Below, piece after piece: positions 29,077-37,803 of a DNA stretch of 64,000 nt; within the stretch, counting starts at the first letter, position 1; the number at the start of each line of letters is the position of its first letter. The notes beneath the pieces were generated by a model that was not told where the DNA came from, did no database searches, and saw only the letters and a program-made list of their open reading frames with translations. Position numbers and translations under genes: made by a program. Location of the stretch: NCBI RefSeq assembly GCF_003001955.1, contig NZ_PVNH01000001.1:248001-312000 (forward strand). The letters run 5' to 3'. Source of the stretch: Prauserella shujinwangii (GTDB taxonomy: Bacteria > Actinomycetota > Actinomycetes > Mycobacteriales > Pseudonocardiaceae).

Positions 29077-29754
29077 GTGGCCCGACCGCACGTCCTGCTC
29101 AGCGTCGCCGTCAGCGTGGACGGCTTCATCGACGACGCGGGCCCGGACGTCCTGCCGCTGTCCAGCGCCGAGGACTTCGACCACGTCGACCGGCTGCGCG
29201 CGGAGTCCGACGCGGTCCTCGTCGGCGCGGGCACCCTGCGCAGCGACAACCCGCGCCTGCTGGTCCGGGACGCCGCCCGGCGGGCGGCGCGGCGCGCGAG
29301 CGGGCTGCCCGAGCACCCGCTCAAGGTCGCCGTGTCGGGCAGCGGTGACCTCGACCCGGCGCTGCGCTTCTGGCACCACGGCGACGGCAAGCTGGTCTAT
29401 ACCACCGAGCGGGGGAAAGGCGTGGCCGCCGCCCGGCTCGGCGGGCTGTCCGACGTGGTGTCGCTGGGTGCTGACCTGGACCTCGCGCGGCTGCTCGACG
29501 ACCTCGGCGGCCGGGGCGTGCGGCGTCTCATGGTGGAGGGCGGCGAAGGCGTCCACACCGCGTTCCTCGCCGCGGGGCTGGCGGACGAGATCCGGATGGC
29601 GGTCGCGCCCGTGCTGATCGGGCAGGCGGGCGCCCCACGGTTCGTCCGTCCCGCCGCGTTCCCCGGCGGCCCGACCCGCCGGTTCCACCTGGCGGAGGTG
29701 ACGCGGGCCGGGGACGTCGCCGTGCTGCGCTACCTCCTCCGGCCGCCCGGCTGA
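29077..29754 (+). CDS. RibD C-terminal-domain reductase (ArfC-like)
   Basis: The 225-residue protein is a stand-alone RibD C-terminal/dihydrofolate-reductase-like domain. It shows VSVDGFIDD near the start, the NADPH-binding VLVGAGTLRSDNPRL at about residues 49-63, and VEGGEGVHTAFLAAGLADEI with the usual GGxxxxxxF pattern. Such proteins reduce the ribose of a diaminopyrimidine phosphate to ribityl, as in archaeal ArfC and fungal Rib7. With the GTP cyclohydrolase II homologue and creatininase-family protein in the same cluster, this role is likely here. Start GTG at 29077. Confidence 0.85.
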   Translation: MARPHVLLSVAVSVDGFIDDAGPDVLPLSSAEDFDHVDRLRAESDAVLVGAGTLRSDNPRLLVRDAARRAARRASGLPEHPLKVAVSGSGDLDPALRFWHHGDGKLVYTTERGKGVAAARLGGLSDVVSLGADLDLARLLDDLGGRGVRRLMVEGGEGVHTAFLAAGLADEIRMAVAPVLIGQAGAPRFVRPAAFPGGPTRRFHLAEVTRAGDVAVLRYLLRPPG

Positions 29755-29763
29755 CGGCCGCCC

Positions 29764-30168
29764 TCAGCCCACGGCGGGCCCCGCGGCGGAGCGGGGCAGC
29801 AGGGCTCGCACCGTGTCCCGGCGGAACCACGCCACCACCGCCGCCGGCACCAGCAGGATCGCGGGCAGCACCGCGTCCCCGTCGGCCAGCAGGAACAGCT
29901 CGGTGCCGACGGCCCCCACCAGCACACCGCACAACCCGAGTGCGGCGAGTCCGCACAGCCGGGGCACCAGCAGCCCGATCGCTGCCGCCAGCTCCAGCAC
30001 GCCGGTGAGGTACCGCAGCCACTGCCCGAACCCGATCTCGTCGAACTTCCGTACGAAGTCGTCGCCGAACAACAGGGTGGCGCTGTAGACGAAGTACGCG
30101 GCCAGCAGCACCTGCAGGATCCAGAGGACGATCTCGCCGGCTCGCGCGCCGGCCGTTCGCTCATGCAT
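29764..30168 (-). CDS. DoxX-family membrane protein
   Basis: A 134-residue protein with four predicted helices of the DoxX/MauE type ([38 protein letters not shown]; two more). Family members are membrane proteins of mostly unknown function, sometimes tied to quinone or thiol redox. The ATG at 30168 overlaps the end of the CDP-alcohol phosphotransferase gene by eight bases, so the two are co-translated. Confidence 0.8.
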   Translation of the reverse strand: MHERTAGARAGEIVLWILQVLLAAYFVYSATLLFGDDFVRKFDEIGFGQWLRYLTGVLELAAAIGLLVPRLCGLAALGLCGVLVGAVGTELFLLADGDAVLPAILLVPAAVVAWFRRDTVRALLPRSAAGPAVG

Positions 30169-30931
30169 GGGGCAGTCCTTCCGCTCGGCAGACCGTCATC
30201 GAACCCGCCGCGCGCCTGCGGCGCCACAGCCACGCGCAGTCCCGCCCGAAGGAGAACGCCAGCGCGGCCAGCGCGAACCCGGCGACCACGGCCGGGTACG
30301 GCAGCAGCCCGGACGCCAGCACCGCCAGCACGATCCCCTGCAGCGCCGCCACCGCCTTGCGGAGCACGCTCGGCGGCAGGTCCGCGCGCAGCCACGGCAG
30401 CGCCCACGACGCCGCCACGAAGGCGTACCGCAGCCCGCCGATGCCGAGCACCCACGGCCCGGTGCTGAGGGCGACATGCCCGCTCAGCACGAGGATGAGG
30501 AACGCGTCGACCTCCATGTCGAACCGCGCGCCCAGCGCCGACTCCGTGCCGGTGCGCCGGGCGACCCGCCCGTCCGCCAGGTCGAGCGCCAGCGCCGTCG
30601 CCGTCAGCGCGAGCACGAGCGGCGGCAGCGCGGGCCCCGCCTGCCCGGCCTGCCCGAGCTGGTCGGCCACGCTCGCCGTCACCCCGCCGACCAGGACCAT
30701 CCGCGCGGCGGTGACCCGGTCCGCCGGGCCGGGCACGCGCGTCCCGGCGCGGCGCATCGACCGGCCCAGCAGCAGCCAGGAGGCGCCCGCGTAGCCGAGC
30801 CCGGCCAGCCACCCGGCCGCCCCGAGTCCGGTGGTGGCGGCGAGCACGCCGAGCAGCCCCACCTGCGCGCCCGCCCACAGCGCCCGCTCCCGCGGGGCCG
30901 GGCCGGTTCCGTCGTCTGGCACGTCCATCAT
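30161..30931 (-). CDS. CDP-alcohol phosphatidyltransferase-family protein
   Basis: This 256-residue membrane enzyme carries the family motif in full: [20 protein letters not shown] followed by EVD, matching DGxxAR-x8-GxxxDxxxD. Such enzymes transfer a phosphoalcohol from CDP-lipid or CDP-alcohol to an acceptor, building phospholipid-like head groups at the inner membrane. It is upstream of and overlaps the DoxX gene. In this cluster it could attach the modified heterocycle or a polyol to a lipid; that is inference. Confidence 0.85.
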   Translation of the reverse strand: MMDVPDDGTGPAPRERALWAGAQVGLLGVLAATTGLGAAGWLAGLGYAGASWLLLGRSMRRAGTRVPGPADRVTAARMVLVGGVTASVADQLGQAGQAGPALPPLVLALTATALALDLADGRVARRTGTESALGARFDMEVDAFLILVLSGHVALSTGPWVLGIGGLRYAFVAASWALPWLRADLPPSVLRKAVAALQGIVLAVLASGLLPYPAVVAGFALAALAFSFGRDCAWLWRRRRAAGSMTVCRAEGLPHA

Positions 30932-30967
30932 GGAGTGACACGGGCGAGCGACCGGGGAGGTTCACGG

Positions 30968-31945
30968 GTGACACGGGCGGCGAGGGCGTTCTGGATCACC
31001 GCGGCCGGGCGCGGCGAGCTCCGCTCGGGCACCCTGCCCGAGCCGGGACCGGGCGACGTGCTGGTCCGCACGCTGTTCTCGGGCATCAGCCGGGGCACCG
31101 AGCTGCTCGTGCTCGGCGGGCGGGTGCCCGCCAGCCAGCACGACGTGATGCGCGCGCCGTTCCAGGAGGGCGACTTCCCGTGGCCGGTCAAGTACGGCTA
31201 CCTCAACGTCGGCGTGGTCGAGCACGGCCCGCCGCACCTGCGTGGCCGGACCGTGTTCTGCCTCTACCCGCACCAGACGCACTACGTGGTGCCCGCCGAC
31301 GCCGTGACCCCGGTGCCGGACGCGGTGCCGCCGGAGCGCGCCGTCCTCGCCGGCACCGTGGAGACGGCGGTGAACGCGGCCTGGGACGCGGCGCCGCGGG
31401 TCGGCGACCGGATCGCGGTCGTCGGCGGCGGGATGGTGGGCTGTGCCGTGGCCGCGGTGCTGGCCGGGCTCCCCGGCGCCCGGGTCGAGCTGGTCGACAC
31501 CGACCCGGCCCGCGCGGCCGTCGCCGCCGCGCTCGGTGTCGGCTTCGCCCCGCCGGAGCAGGCGCGCGGCGGTTGCGATCGCGTGTTCCACGCCAGCGCC
31601 ACCGAGCGCGGGCTCGTGCGGTCCCTGGAGCTGCTGGCCGCCGAGGGCGAGGTCATCGAGCTCAGCTGGTACGGCGACCGGCGGGTCGGGCTGCCGCTGG
31701 GCGAGTCGTTCCACTCGCGCAGGCTCCGCGTGCGCGGCAGCCAGGTGGGCACCGTCGCCCGCCCGGACCGCACCGCCGCCGAACGGCTGGCGCTGGCGCT
31801 CGACCTGCTCGCCGACCCGGCCTTCGACGTGCTCCTCACCGGCGAGAGCCCGTTCGCCGAGCTCCCGGACGTGCTGCCCCGGCTGGCCTCCGGCGAGCCG
31901 CCCGGCCTGTGCCACCGCGTTGACTACCGTGCCGAGCATGACTGA
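30968..31945 (+). CDS. zinc-type alcohol dehydrogenase-like oxidoreductase
   Basis: The 325-residue protein is a medium-chain dehydrogenase relative. It has [17 protein letters not shown] near the start and a Rossmann motif [17 protein letters not shown] at about residues 158-174. The cysteine and histidine ligands of classic zinc dehydrogenases are not evident, resembling the reductase group that includes BchC-like proteins. I chose the GTG at 30968; the longer open frame upstream is antisense to the phosphatidyltransferase gene. Its stop overlaps the creatininase-family start by eight bases. Confidence 0.8.
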   Translation: MTRAARAFWITAAGRGELRSGTLPEPGPGDVLVRTLFSGISRGTELLVLGGRVPASQHDVMRAPFQEGDFPWPVKYGYLNVGVVEHGPPHLRGRTVFCLYPHQTHYVVPADAVTPVPDAVPPERAVLAGTVETAVNAAWDAAPRVGDRIAVVGGGMVGCAVAAVLAGLPGARVELVDTDPARAAVAAALGVGFAPPEQARGGCDRVFHASATERGLVRSLELLAAEGEVIELSWYGDRRVGLPLGESFHSRRLRVRGSQVGTVARPDRTAAERLALALDLLADPAFDVLLTGESPFAELPDVLPRLASGEPPGLCHRVDYRAEHD

Positions 31946-32657
31946 CCCGTTCCTGCTTCCCCGCACGACCACGGTCGAGGAGAGGCAGCGCCGGGCGGCG
32001 ACCGCGCTGCTGCCCGTCGGCAGCCTCGAACAGCACGGCCCGCACCTCCCGCTGGTCACCGACACGGTGATCGCGTGCACGATCGCCGCGGAGATCGCCG
32101 CCGCCCACCCGGTCCGGCTGCTGCCGCCGGTGACGATCTCGTGCTCCCACGAGCACGCCGCCTGGCCCGGCACCGTCAGCATCTCCGCGGCCACGCTGCA
32201 CGCGGTGGTCCGCGACGTCGCGGAATCCCTGCGCCGCTCCGGCGTGCCCCACCTGGTCGTGGTCAACGGGCACGGCGGGAACTACGTGCTGGCCAACGTC
32301 GTGCAGGAGGCGATGGGCGCGATGGCGCTGTTCCCCGGCGGGGGCGACTGGGCGGACGCGCGGGCCGCCGCGGGCATCGAGACCCCGTCCGCCAGCGACA
32401 TGCACGCGGGGGAGGTGGAGACCTCCGTGCTCCTGCACGCGCACCCGGACCTGGTTCGCCCCGGTTACGGCACCGCCGACCGGATCGCCGACGACCGGCG
32501 GCACCTGCTCACCACCGGCCTGCGCCCGTACACCGAGTCGGGGGTCGTCGGCCGCCCGTCCCGCGCGTCAGCGGGCAAGGGCGGGAAGCTGCTCGCCGCG
32601 CTGGTCGCGTCGTTCGGCGCCCACCTCGCGGCGCTGGAGGGCGCGGCCCCGCAGTAG
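31938..32657 (+). CDS. creatininase-family amidohydrolase (ArfB/MftE-like)
   Basis: The 239-residue protein has the creatininase metal-binding signature: [20 protein letters not shown] at about residues 21-40, NGHGGN near 110 and the Glu of HAGEVETS near 154. Members include creatininase, the mycofactocin peptidase MftE and archaeal ArfB, which removes formate from FAPy, the formamidopyrimidine made by GTP cyclohydrolase III. Because a GTP cyclohydrolase II homologue with an altered active site and a RibD-type reductase are nearby and no mycofactocin genes are seen, the ArfB-like role is the best fit. The ATG at 31938 overlaps the dehydrogenase stop. Confidence 0.85.
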   Translation: MTDPFLLPRTTTVEERQRRAATALLPVGSLEQHGPHLPLVTDTVIACTIAAEIAAAHPVRLLPPVTISCSHEHAAWPGTVSISAATLHAVVRDVAESLRRSGVPHLVVVNGHGGNYVLANVVQEAMGAMALFPGGGDWADARAAAGIETPSASDMHAGEVETSVLLHAHPDLVRPGYGTADRIADDRRHLLTTGLRPYTESGVVGRPSRASAGKGGKLLAALVASFGAHLAALEGAAPQ

Positions 32658-33542
32658 CGGCACCGCTCCGGGCAGGGCGGCGACCAGGGCCAGGGTCCCG
32701 TAGACCACGGCGACGGTGAGCCCGTGGGCGGCGGCCGTCCCGGCGGCACCGAAGGCCATCGCGAGGAAGGCCTCGCGCGGTCCCCAGCCGCCGACGTTGA
32801 CCGGCAGCGCCATCACCAGCAACGCCAGGACACCCAGCGGGAGCAGCCGCGGGAGCGGCAGCGGTGAGCCCGCGGCGTGCGCCGCGACGAGGAACAGGGC
32901 CAGGTGCCCGGCCAGCGCCGCCGCGGACAGCAGCACCAGCCGTGGCACGGCGGACCGGGTGAGCACCGCCGTGCGGGCGTCCGCCCAGCTCCGCGCCAGC
33001 ACGGGGCGCAGCGTCCTGAACCGGGCGGCGAGCACGGCGACCGCTCCGGCCAGCACCGCCAGCAGCACCAGCGCGCCGCCGAGCCCGGGCAGGAGCGCGG
33101 CGACGAGCGCGGGGGCACCGAGCAGCGCCACGGCGCCGGCGGCGGCGAGCACCAGCTGGCCCGCGCACCGTTCCAGGACGACGGCGCGCACCCCGCGCTC
33201 CACATCACCGGAGCGCCTGCCGTGGTCCCACGCGCGGTGCGCGTCGCCGAGCACACCGGCGGGGAGCACCGCGTTGAGCAGGGTCGCGCGGTAGTAGTCG
33301 GACACGGCGCCGCGCATCGGCAGCGGAAGGCCGAGACCGCGCGCGACGACACACCAGCGGGCCGCGCTGGCCACGGTGGTCAGCAGCCCGATACCGAGCG
33401 CCGCGAGCACCGAGGCGGCGTCGATCGCGCGGAGCCCGGCGACGACGGCGCCGGTGCCGAACCGCCAGCCGAGCCCGGCGAGGAGGGCGACCGCCGCGAG
33501 CGTGCGCAGCCACGGCAGCCACGCCTGGCAGCGCCGGATCAC
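32568..33542 (-). CDS. lysylphosphatidylglycerol-synthase-TM-type flippase-like membrane protein
   Basis: The 324-residue protein has about eight hydrophobic helices and matches the family of bacterial membrane proteins related to the MprF flippase domain (AARWCVVARGLGLPLPMRGA, YYRATLLNAVLPAGVLGDAH, LPVNVGGWGPREAFLAMAFG). It may move a lipid-linked product across the membrane. The GTG at 33542 overlaps the methyltransferase stop. Its last 30 codons run antisense through the end of the creatininase-family gene (32568-32657), an unusually long convergent overlap; the basic tail there may be an artefact of a lost stop. Confidence 0.8.
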   Translation of the reverse strand: MIRRCQAWLPWLRTLAAVALLAGLGWRFGTGAVVAGLRAIDAASVLAALGIGLLTTVASAARWCVVARGLGLPLPMRGAVSDYYRATLLNAVLPAGVLGDAHRAWDHGRRSGDVERGVRAVVLERCAGQLVLAAAGAVALLGAPALVAALLPGLGGALVLLAVLAGAVAVLAARFRTLRPVLARSWADARTAVLTRSAVPRLVLLSAAALAGHLALFLVAAHAAGSPLPLPRLLPLGVLALLVMALPVNVGGWGPREAFLAMAFGAAGTAAAHGLTVAVVYGTLALVAALPGAVPLLRGRALQRREVGAERRDQRGEQLPALAR

Positions 33543-34339
33543 GGCGCACCCGGCAGGGCGAGGAGATCGGCGTGCCACACCGAGACCCGGAACGGGGCGC
33601 CGAGCCTGCGCCGCAGGTAGGCGGGCGCCTCCGGGGCGAGCTCGGGGCGCTGCTCGCACGCGGTGCCCACCCAGTCCCGCAGCCACCACCGGGTCAGCTC
33701 CGGCCGCCGGGGGCCCAGCCACCACGGGCTCGGGGAGGTCAGGACGGTGCCGCCGAGGTCCTCGAACGCGCCGGTCGCGATCGGGACGGCGTCCGGGCCG
33801 AGCAGGCGGCGACCGCTCGTGCGGCGCCGCTGGTGCTCGTCGAACGCGGCGGCGAACTCCGCGTCGAGCGGCTCGGCGGGGTCGAACTCGACCCGGCCGG
33901 TGACCGAGAGGGTCAGCAGCGCGGGGCAGCCTGCGGCCGTGCACGCCGCGGCGAGCGACCGCACCTCCTTCGCGGTGAGCAGGTCCAGCAGCGCGGAGGC
34001 GGTCACCAGGTCCGTCCCCGCCAGGTCGTCCGCGCGCAGCGCGGTGAGGTCGCCCTCGCGTGGTTCGGTCGTGCGGCCCGGCCCGGCCAGCGCCGCCGCG
34101 GCCCGGGCGAGCAGCGCGGGGTCGTGGTCGTGCAGGATCCAGTGCTGCGGGCCGTCGAGCCGCGCGGAGAGCCATCGTCCCATCGAACCGGTGCCACATC
34201 CCAGATCACGAACGACCAGGGGGGTCCGGTTCAGTCGCCGGTCCCGCAGCGCCCGCCGCAGCGGTTCCAGCAGCTCCGCGGAGCGGGCCTCGGCGTCGGC
34301 GCCCTCACGCAGGGCGAGCCATTCCGGCGCGAAACTCAT
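33539..34339 (-). CDS. class I SAM-dependent methyltransferase
   Basis: The 266-residue protein contains the SAM-binding motif I VVRDLGCGTGSMGRWL at about residues 41-56 and the acidic loop HDHDPALLARA after it. The acceptor is unknown. The ATG at 34339 overlaps the glycosyltransferase stop (ATGA) and starts [13 protein letters not shown]; an upstream in-frame start would intrude into the glycosyltransferase. It belongs to the four-gene minus-strand operon 35801-32568. Confidence 0.85.
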   Translation of the reverse strand: MSFAPEWLALREGADAEARSAELLEPLRRALRDRRLNRTPLVVRDLGCGTGSMGRWLSARLDGPQHWILHDHDPALLARAAAALAGPGRTTEPREGDLTALRADDLAGTDLVTASALLDLLTAKEVRSLAAACTAAGCPALLTLSVTGRVEFDPAEPLDAEFAAAFDEHQRRRTSGRRLLGPDAVPIATGAFEDLGGTVLTSPSPWWLGPRRPELTRWWLRDWVGTACEQRPELAPEAPAYLRRRLGAPFRVSVWHADLLALPGAP

Positions 34340-35406
34340 TCCCGGACTCCCTCCAGCACACGAGCCATGCCCTGGACACACACGTCCCATCCGGTGAGTG
34401 AGTTCCGGCGCGCCACCGCCGCGTCCCGCAGCCGCCGCCGGAGCGCGGCGTCGGTGAGCCAGCGCCGCAGCCCGTCGGCGAGCGCCCCGGCGTCACCCGG
34501 GGGCACCAGGAGCCCCGGCAGCTCGCCGCCGGGAACCCGGCCCAGCGCGTCCGGGATGCCGCCCACGTCCGAGGCCAGCACCGGCACGGCACGCGCGAGT
34601 GCTTCGGTCACGACCATGCCGTAGGTCTCCGCGTGCGACGGCAGCACCAGCAGGTCGGCCGCCGCGTAGGTCCGGTCGAGCGGTGGTCCGGTACGTGGGC
34701 CGGTGAGCCGCATCCGGTCACCCAGCCCGTGCCGCGCGATCGCCGCGCGCAGCCGCGTGACGAAGCCGGGGTCCCGGTCGAGTGAGCCGACGCAGTCGCA
34801 GGTCCACGGCAGGTCCGCGATCGTGGCGAGCGCGGTGGCCAGCACGTCATGGCCCTTGCGGGGCGTCACCGACGCCACGCAGACCAGCCGGGACCCGCCG
34901 TCGGTGCCGGGCGCGGGCGGCGCCGGGTCGGTTCCCGGCGGCACCGTGTGGACGGTGCCCGGGGGCAGGCCGTGCCGCCGGACCAGCTCGCGCGCGGCCC
35001 ACGGGCCGGTCACCACGATCGCGCGCGCGGCGTGCAGGCAGCGCCGCTCCGCCGTGTCCAGCTCCGCGACCACCCCGGGCGGGAGCCCGGTCTCGACCGC
35101 GAGCGGCAGGTGCACCAGCACGACCAGGCGGAGCCGCCGCGCGTGCGGGACGAGCACGCCGGGTGCGGCACAGCCCACGAGCCCGTCGGCGAGCACCACC
35201 GCGCCGTCCGGGATCCCGGCGAGGGTACGGGCGAGTTCGGCGTGCGCGGCCGCGCCGGGCCGGGGCCACGCGCCCGGCACGGCCGCCTCGTGCACCGGGA
35301 CGCCCAGCTCCCGCAGGCCCCGGACGACACGCTGGTCGTAGACGTCGCCGCCGCTGGGCGCGGCAGCGTCGCCGACGTCGCCGGGCAGGACGGCGTGCAC
35401 CCTCAC
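34336..35406 (-). CDS. GT4-family glycosyltransferase
   Basis: The 356-residue protein is a GT-B glycosyltransferase of family 4. The donor half has [17 protein letters not shown] and the nucleotide-sugar motif [20 protein letters not shown] with the paired glutamates. The N-terminal acceptor domain starts [11 protein letters not shown]. It probably adds a sugar to a lipid or heterocyclic intermediate made by the cluster. Its start overlaps the stop of the PTPS-like gene. Confidence 0.88.
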   Translation of the reverse strand: MRVHAVLPGDVGDAAAPSGGDVYDQRVVRGLRELGVPVHEAAVPGAWPRPGAAAHAELARTLAGIPDGAVVLADGLVGCAAPGVLVPHARRLRLVVLVHLPLAVETGLPPGVVAELDTAERRCLHAARAIVVTGPWAARELVRRHGLPPGTVHTVPPGTDPAPPAPGTDGGSRLVCVASVTPRKGHDVLATALATIADLPWTCDCVGSLDRDPGFVTRLRAAIARHGLGDRMRLTGPRTGPPLDRTYAAADLLVLPSHAETYGMVVTEALARAVPVLASDVGGIPDALGRVPGGELPGLLVPPGDAGALADGLRRWLTDAALRRRLRDAAVARRNSLTGWDVCVQGMARVLEGVRE

Positions 35407-35801
35407 AGCGCGCGTTCGTAGCTGCCGGACGCGACGTGCGACTCGTGCAGCGTCACCCGGATCGACGCCAGCCCGAGGGCGCCCTCGCCGAGCGCGCCCG
35501 AGCGCACCCGCTCGGCCAGCCGGTCGGCGATGTAGCGCGCCAGGAACTCGGTGGTCGTGTTGACCCCGGCCAGCGCGGGCACCTCGTCGAGGTTGCGGTA
35601 GTTGATCTCGCCGAGCACGTCGTGCAGCTGCTCGGTGGCGAGTCCGATGTCGACGACGATGTTGTCGGCATCGAGCTCGGCCCGGGTGAACGTCGCGTCC
35701 ACCACGAACGTGGCTCCGTGCAGACGTTGCGCGGGACCGAACACCTCGCCCCGGAAACTGTGCGCCACCATGACGTGGTCACGGACTGTGATGCTGAACA
35801 G
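35403..35801 (-). CDS. divergent 6-pyruvoyl-tetrahydropterin-synthase/QueD-like protein
   Basis: The 132-residue protein has the PTPS fold pattern ([48 protein letters not shown]). Of the usual zinc histidines, those at about residues 14 and 28 remain, but the HGH pair reads HGA and the catalytic cysteine position is Ala, so it cannot act as a standard QueD or PTPS. The only start that fits the family N-terminus is a CTG at 35801, five bases after GGAGG; no ATG, GTG or TTG lies between the promoter and the conserved region. It heads the minus-strand operon with glycosyltransferase, methyltransferase and flippase-like genes, divergent from the GTP cyclohydrolase homologue. Confidence 0.75.
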   Translation of the reverse strand: MFSITVRDHVMVAHSFRGEVFGPAQRLHGATFVVDATFTRAELDADNIVVDIGLATEQLHDVLGEINYRNLDEVPALAGVNTTTEFLARYIADRLAERVRSGALGEGALGLASIRVTLHESHVASGSYERAL

Positions 35802-35871
35802 ATCGTCCTCCCGGTGTGGTGGAATCCGGCACGGTTTTCGGTCGAGCGTACGCAGGCGATGAGGAGGCCGG

Positions 35872-36516
35872 ATGTACGAGCAGGCGCTGAGCCAGGACGA
35901 TGTCGCGGAGTCCGAACTGGTCACCCGCAGGGGCAGGTTCCGGGCGGTCGCCTTCCGGGCCGGGGGATATGAGCACATGGCCCTCGTGCACGGGGATCCG
36001 GTCGGGACCGACCGGGTGCTCGTGCGCATCCACTCGGAATGTCTCACCGGTGACCTCTTCGGTGCCCTGCGGTGCGAGTGCGGGGAGCAGCTGTCCGCGG
36101 CGCTCGACGCGATCGTGCGCGAGGGCAGCGGGGTGCTCGTGTACCTCAGGGGGCACGAGGGCCGGGGGATCGGGCTGGTCGCGAAGGTGCGCACGCACGT
36201 CCTGCAGGACGAGGAGGGTCTGGACACCCTCGACTCCGCGACCACCCTCGGCCTGCCCGTCGACATCCGCGACTACTCCCCGGCGGCCGCGGTGCTCCGG
36301 TACCTCGGCGTGCGCTCGGTGCGGCTGATGTCCAACAACCCCGACAAGATCGCGGCGCTGGAGTCCGGCGGGCTGCCGGTGGTGGCCCGGGTGCCGCTGC
36401 TCGTCCCGGCCAACGACCACAACATCGGCTACCTGACCGCGAAACGTGACCGGCTGGGCCACGACCTGCCGCAGGTCGGCCTGTTCCCGCAGCACTGCAC
36501 CCGGGCGGCGGAGTGA
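35872..36516 (+). CDS. GTP cyclohydrolase II homologue, probable FAPy-forming variant
   Basis: GTP cyclohydrolase II opens GTP to make the first pyrimidine of riboflavin synthesis. The 214-residue protein keeps the zinc cysteines C57, C68 and C70 ([18 protein letters not shown]) and the GTP loop [10 protein letters not shown]. In place of the tyrosine aligned with E. coli Tyr105 (KIRAYALQ) it has His109 (KVRTHVLQ). In Streptomyces coelicolor a paralogue with a substituted tyrosine stops at the formamidopyrimidine (from memory, SCO6655). This enzyme may do the same, handing FAPy to the creatininase-family protein in the cluster. AGGAGG precedes the ATG start. Confidence 0.85.
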   Translation: MYEQALSQDDVAESELVTRRGRFRAVAFRAGGYEHMALVHGDPVGTDRVLVRIHSECLTGDLFGALRCECGEQLSAALDAIVREGSGVLVYLRGHEGRGIGLVAKVRTHVLQDEEGLDTLDSATTLGLPVDIRDYSPAAAVLRYLGVRSVRLMSNNPDKIAALESGGLPVVARVPLLVPANDHNIGYLTAKRDRLGHDLPQVGLFPQHCTRAAE

Positions 36517-36566
36517 GCGGGTCCCTCCGTTTGCGGTACTGGGGAAGGGGGTGCTGGGGCGCTCGG

Positions 36567-36617
36567 AAAGTGAAGGAGAATCCGGGTTGGTCGCGGTAAC
36601 GTTGCAGGTCAAGAAGT
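36567..36617 (+). promoter_or_regulatory. leader of CRISPR array 7
   Basis: The 51-bp leader (AAAGTGAAGGAGAATCCGGG ... CAGGTCAAGAAGT) groups with array 1: both have GAAT, GGGTTG, TCG and GTAxCGTTGC in register, unlike arrays 2-6. Confidence 0.75.
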
Positions 36618-37133
36618 GTGCTCCCCGCGCACGCGGGGATGATCCGGTGGGTGGCGCCCTGCCTTCAGAGACGGCGCTGTGCTCCCCGCGCACGCGGGGA
36701 TGATCCCGAGTGGTACCTGGATGGGGTTCTGCACACCATGTGCTCCCCGCGCACGCGGGGATGATCCACCGTCGACAGCGGAGAGACCAGAGAGCCGGCG
36801 GTGCTCCCCGCGCACGCGGGGATGATCCCACCTACAAGTCCAGGAAGCGTTAGCCCTTCTTGTGCTCCCCGCGCACGCGGGGATGATCCGCCGACTGGCA
36901 GGCCCGCGTCATGGACACCGCCGTGCTCCCCGCGCACGCGGGGATGATCCGAGGCGTTCGAGGTCGCGGGAGGCTCGGCGTCGGTGCTCCCCGCGCACGC
37001 GGGGATGATCCCGACCACAGTAGTTGACGAAACGCGGCCGACGCGTGCTCCCCGCGCACGCGGGGATGATCCGGGGAGCGCGACGGTGTCGACGGCCGGG
37101 AGCTGGTGCTCCCCGTGTATGCGGGCGGTTCGT
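36618..37133 (+). CRISPR. CRISPR array 7, type I-E, 9 repeats
   Basis: Nine repeats and eight 33-base spacers at an exact 61-base period follow the GTP cyclohydrolase II homologue. The last repeat (37106) is degraded to GTGCTCCCCGTGTATGCGGG followed by CGGTTCGT. Orientation and repeat are as in the other arrays. Confidence 0.96.
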
Positions 37134-37215
37134 GGCGGCGCGGTGGCGTACGCGACAACGAGGATGTCGCCCCGTTCTCTACGCGGGACTTCGGTCAGTG
37201 CGAAGACAAGAGCGG

Positions 37216-37739
37216 TCACACCGGCAACGCTGGTTTGCAGTCCCGGTCAGGTCCAAGCAGAGCCCGCGAGGTGGGCTGTTGTGTGATAACGGAACGAGCG
37301 CGGACGGCGGTCGGGATGTTGATGAGCAGGCACCTACGCCGGTCGAGGTGGTAGGTGAGCGAGCCGCCGAGCAACAATCCGAGGACGCTTCCAGCTCTGG
37401 TGAGCGCGCCGTAGACACCCAAGGCCGCTCCTCGTTCGCGTGGCGTTGTGAAGGTCGCGATTGCGACGGGGTCAAGAAGTGCGGCGGAGACTCCTCGCGC
37501 GGCACGGCCAGCAGCGCGCAATCGGGCCTGGCCGACCAGGCTTCAGACGAACGCACGGTGCGCACCGAACGCGAGCGCACAGGCGGAAATGACCGAGGTC
37601 CGCGAGTCGTCGCTTATGCCCAGGCTGATCTGGAGAGGGGATGACGCGATCGTCACCACCGTGGATCCAGCGCGACCATGCGCTGGGCCAGCCCGGCTGT
37701 GGCCAGGACCAACCGTTGACGGTTCGACGCAGTCGACAC
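37216..37739 (-). pseudogene. remnant of a DHA2-type MFS exporter
   Basis: Three minus-strand fragments in different frames add up to the first part of a DHA2 transporter. They are ASNRQRLVLATAGLAQRMVA (N-terminus and helix 1), LQISLGISDDSRTSVISACA LAFG (helix 1-2 loop) and AIATFTTPRERGAALGVYGA followed by GLLLGGSLTYHLDRRRCLLINIP (helices 4-6). Helices 2-3 and everything after helix 6 are missing or scrambled. It faced the TetR gene, a standard regulator-exporter pair, and has decayed by deletion and frameshift. Confidence 0.7.
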
Positions 37740-37760
37740 AGGCTCAGCGCCGCCAAAGAT

Positions 37761-37790
37761 TAACGGTGTTACGTTGCCTGAACACCGTAA
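37761..37790. promoter_or_regulatory. TetR operator, TAACGGTGTT-N10-AACACCGTAA
   Basis: The arms at 37761-37770 and 37781-37790 are inverted repeats matching at nine of ten positions. The site lies between the TetR gene and the start of the decayed MFS gene, exactly where an autoregulatory operator should be. It survives although the exporter is broken. Confidence 0.7.
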
Positions 37791-37803
37791 TAGGATGGTG
37801 GGT

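Noticed and set aside
31443-32657. Long start for the creatininase-family gene
   Set aside because: The first 165 codons of that frame lie inside the dehydrogenase gene. The ATG at 31938 matches the family N-terminus.
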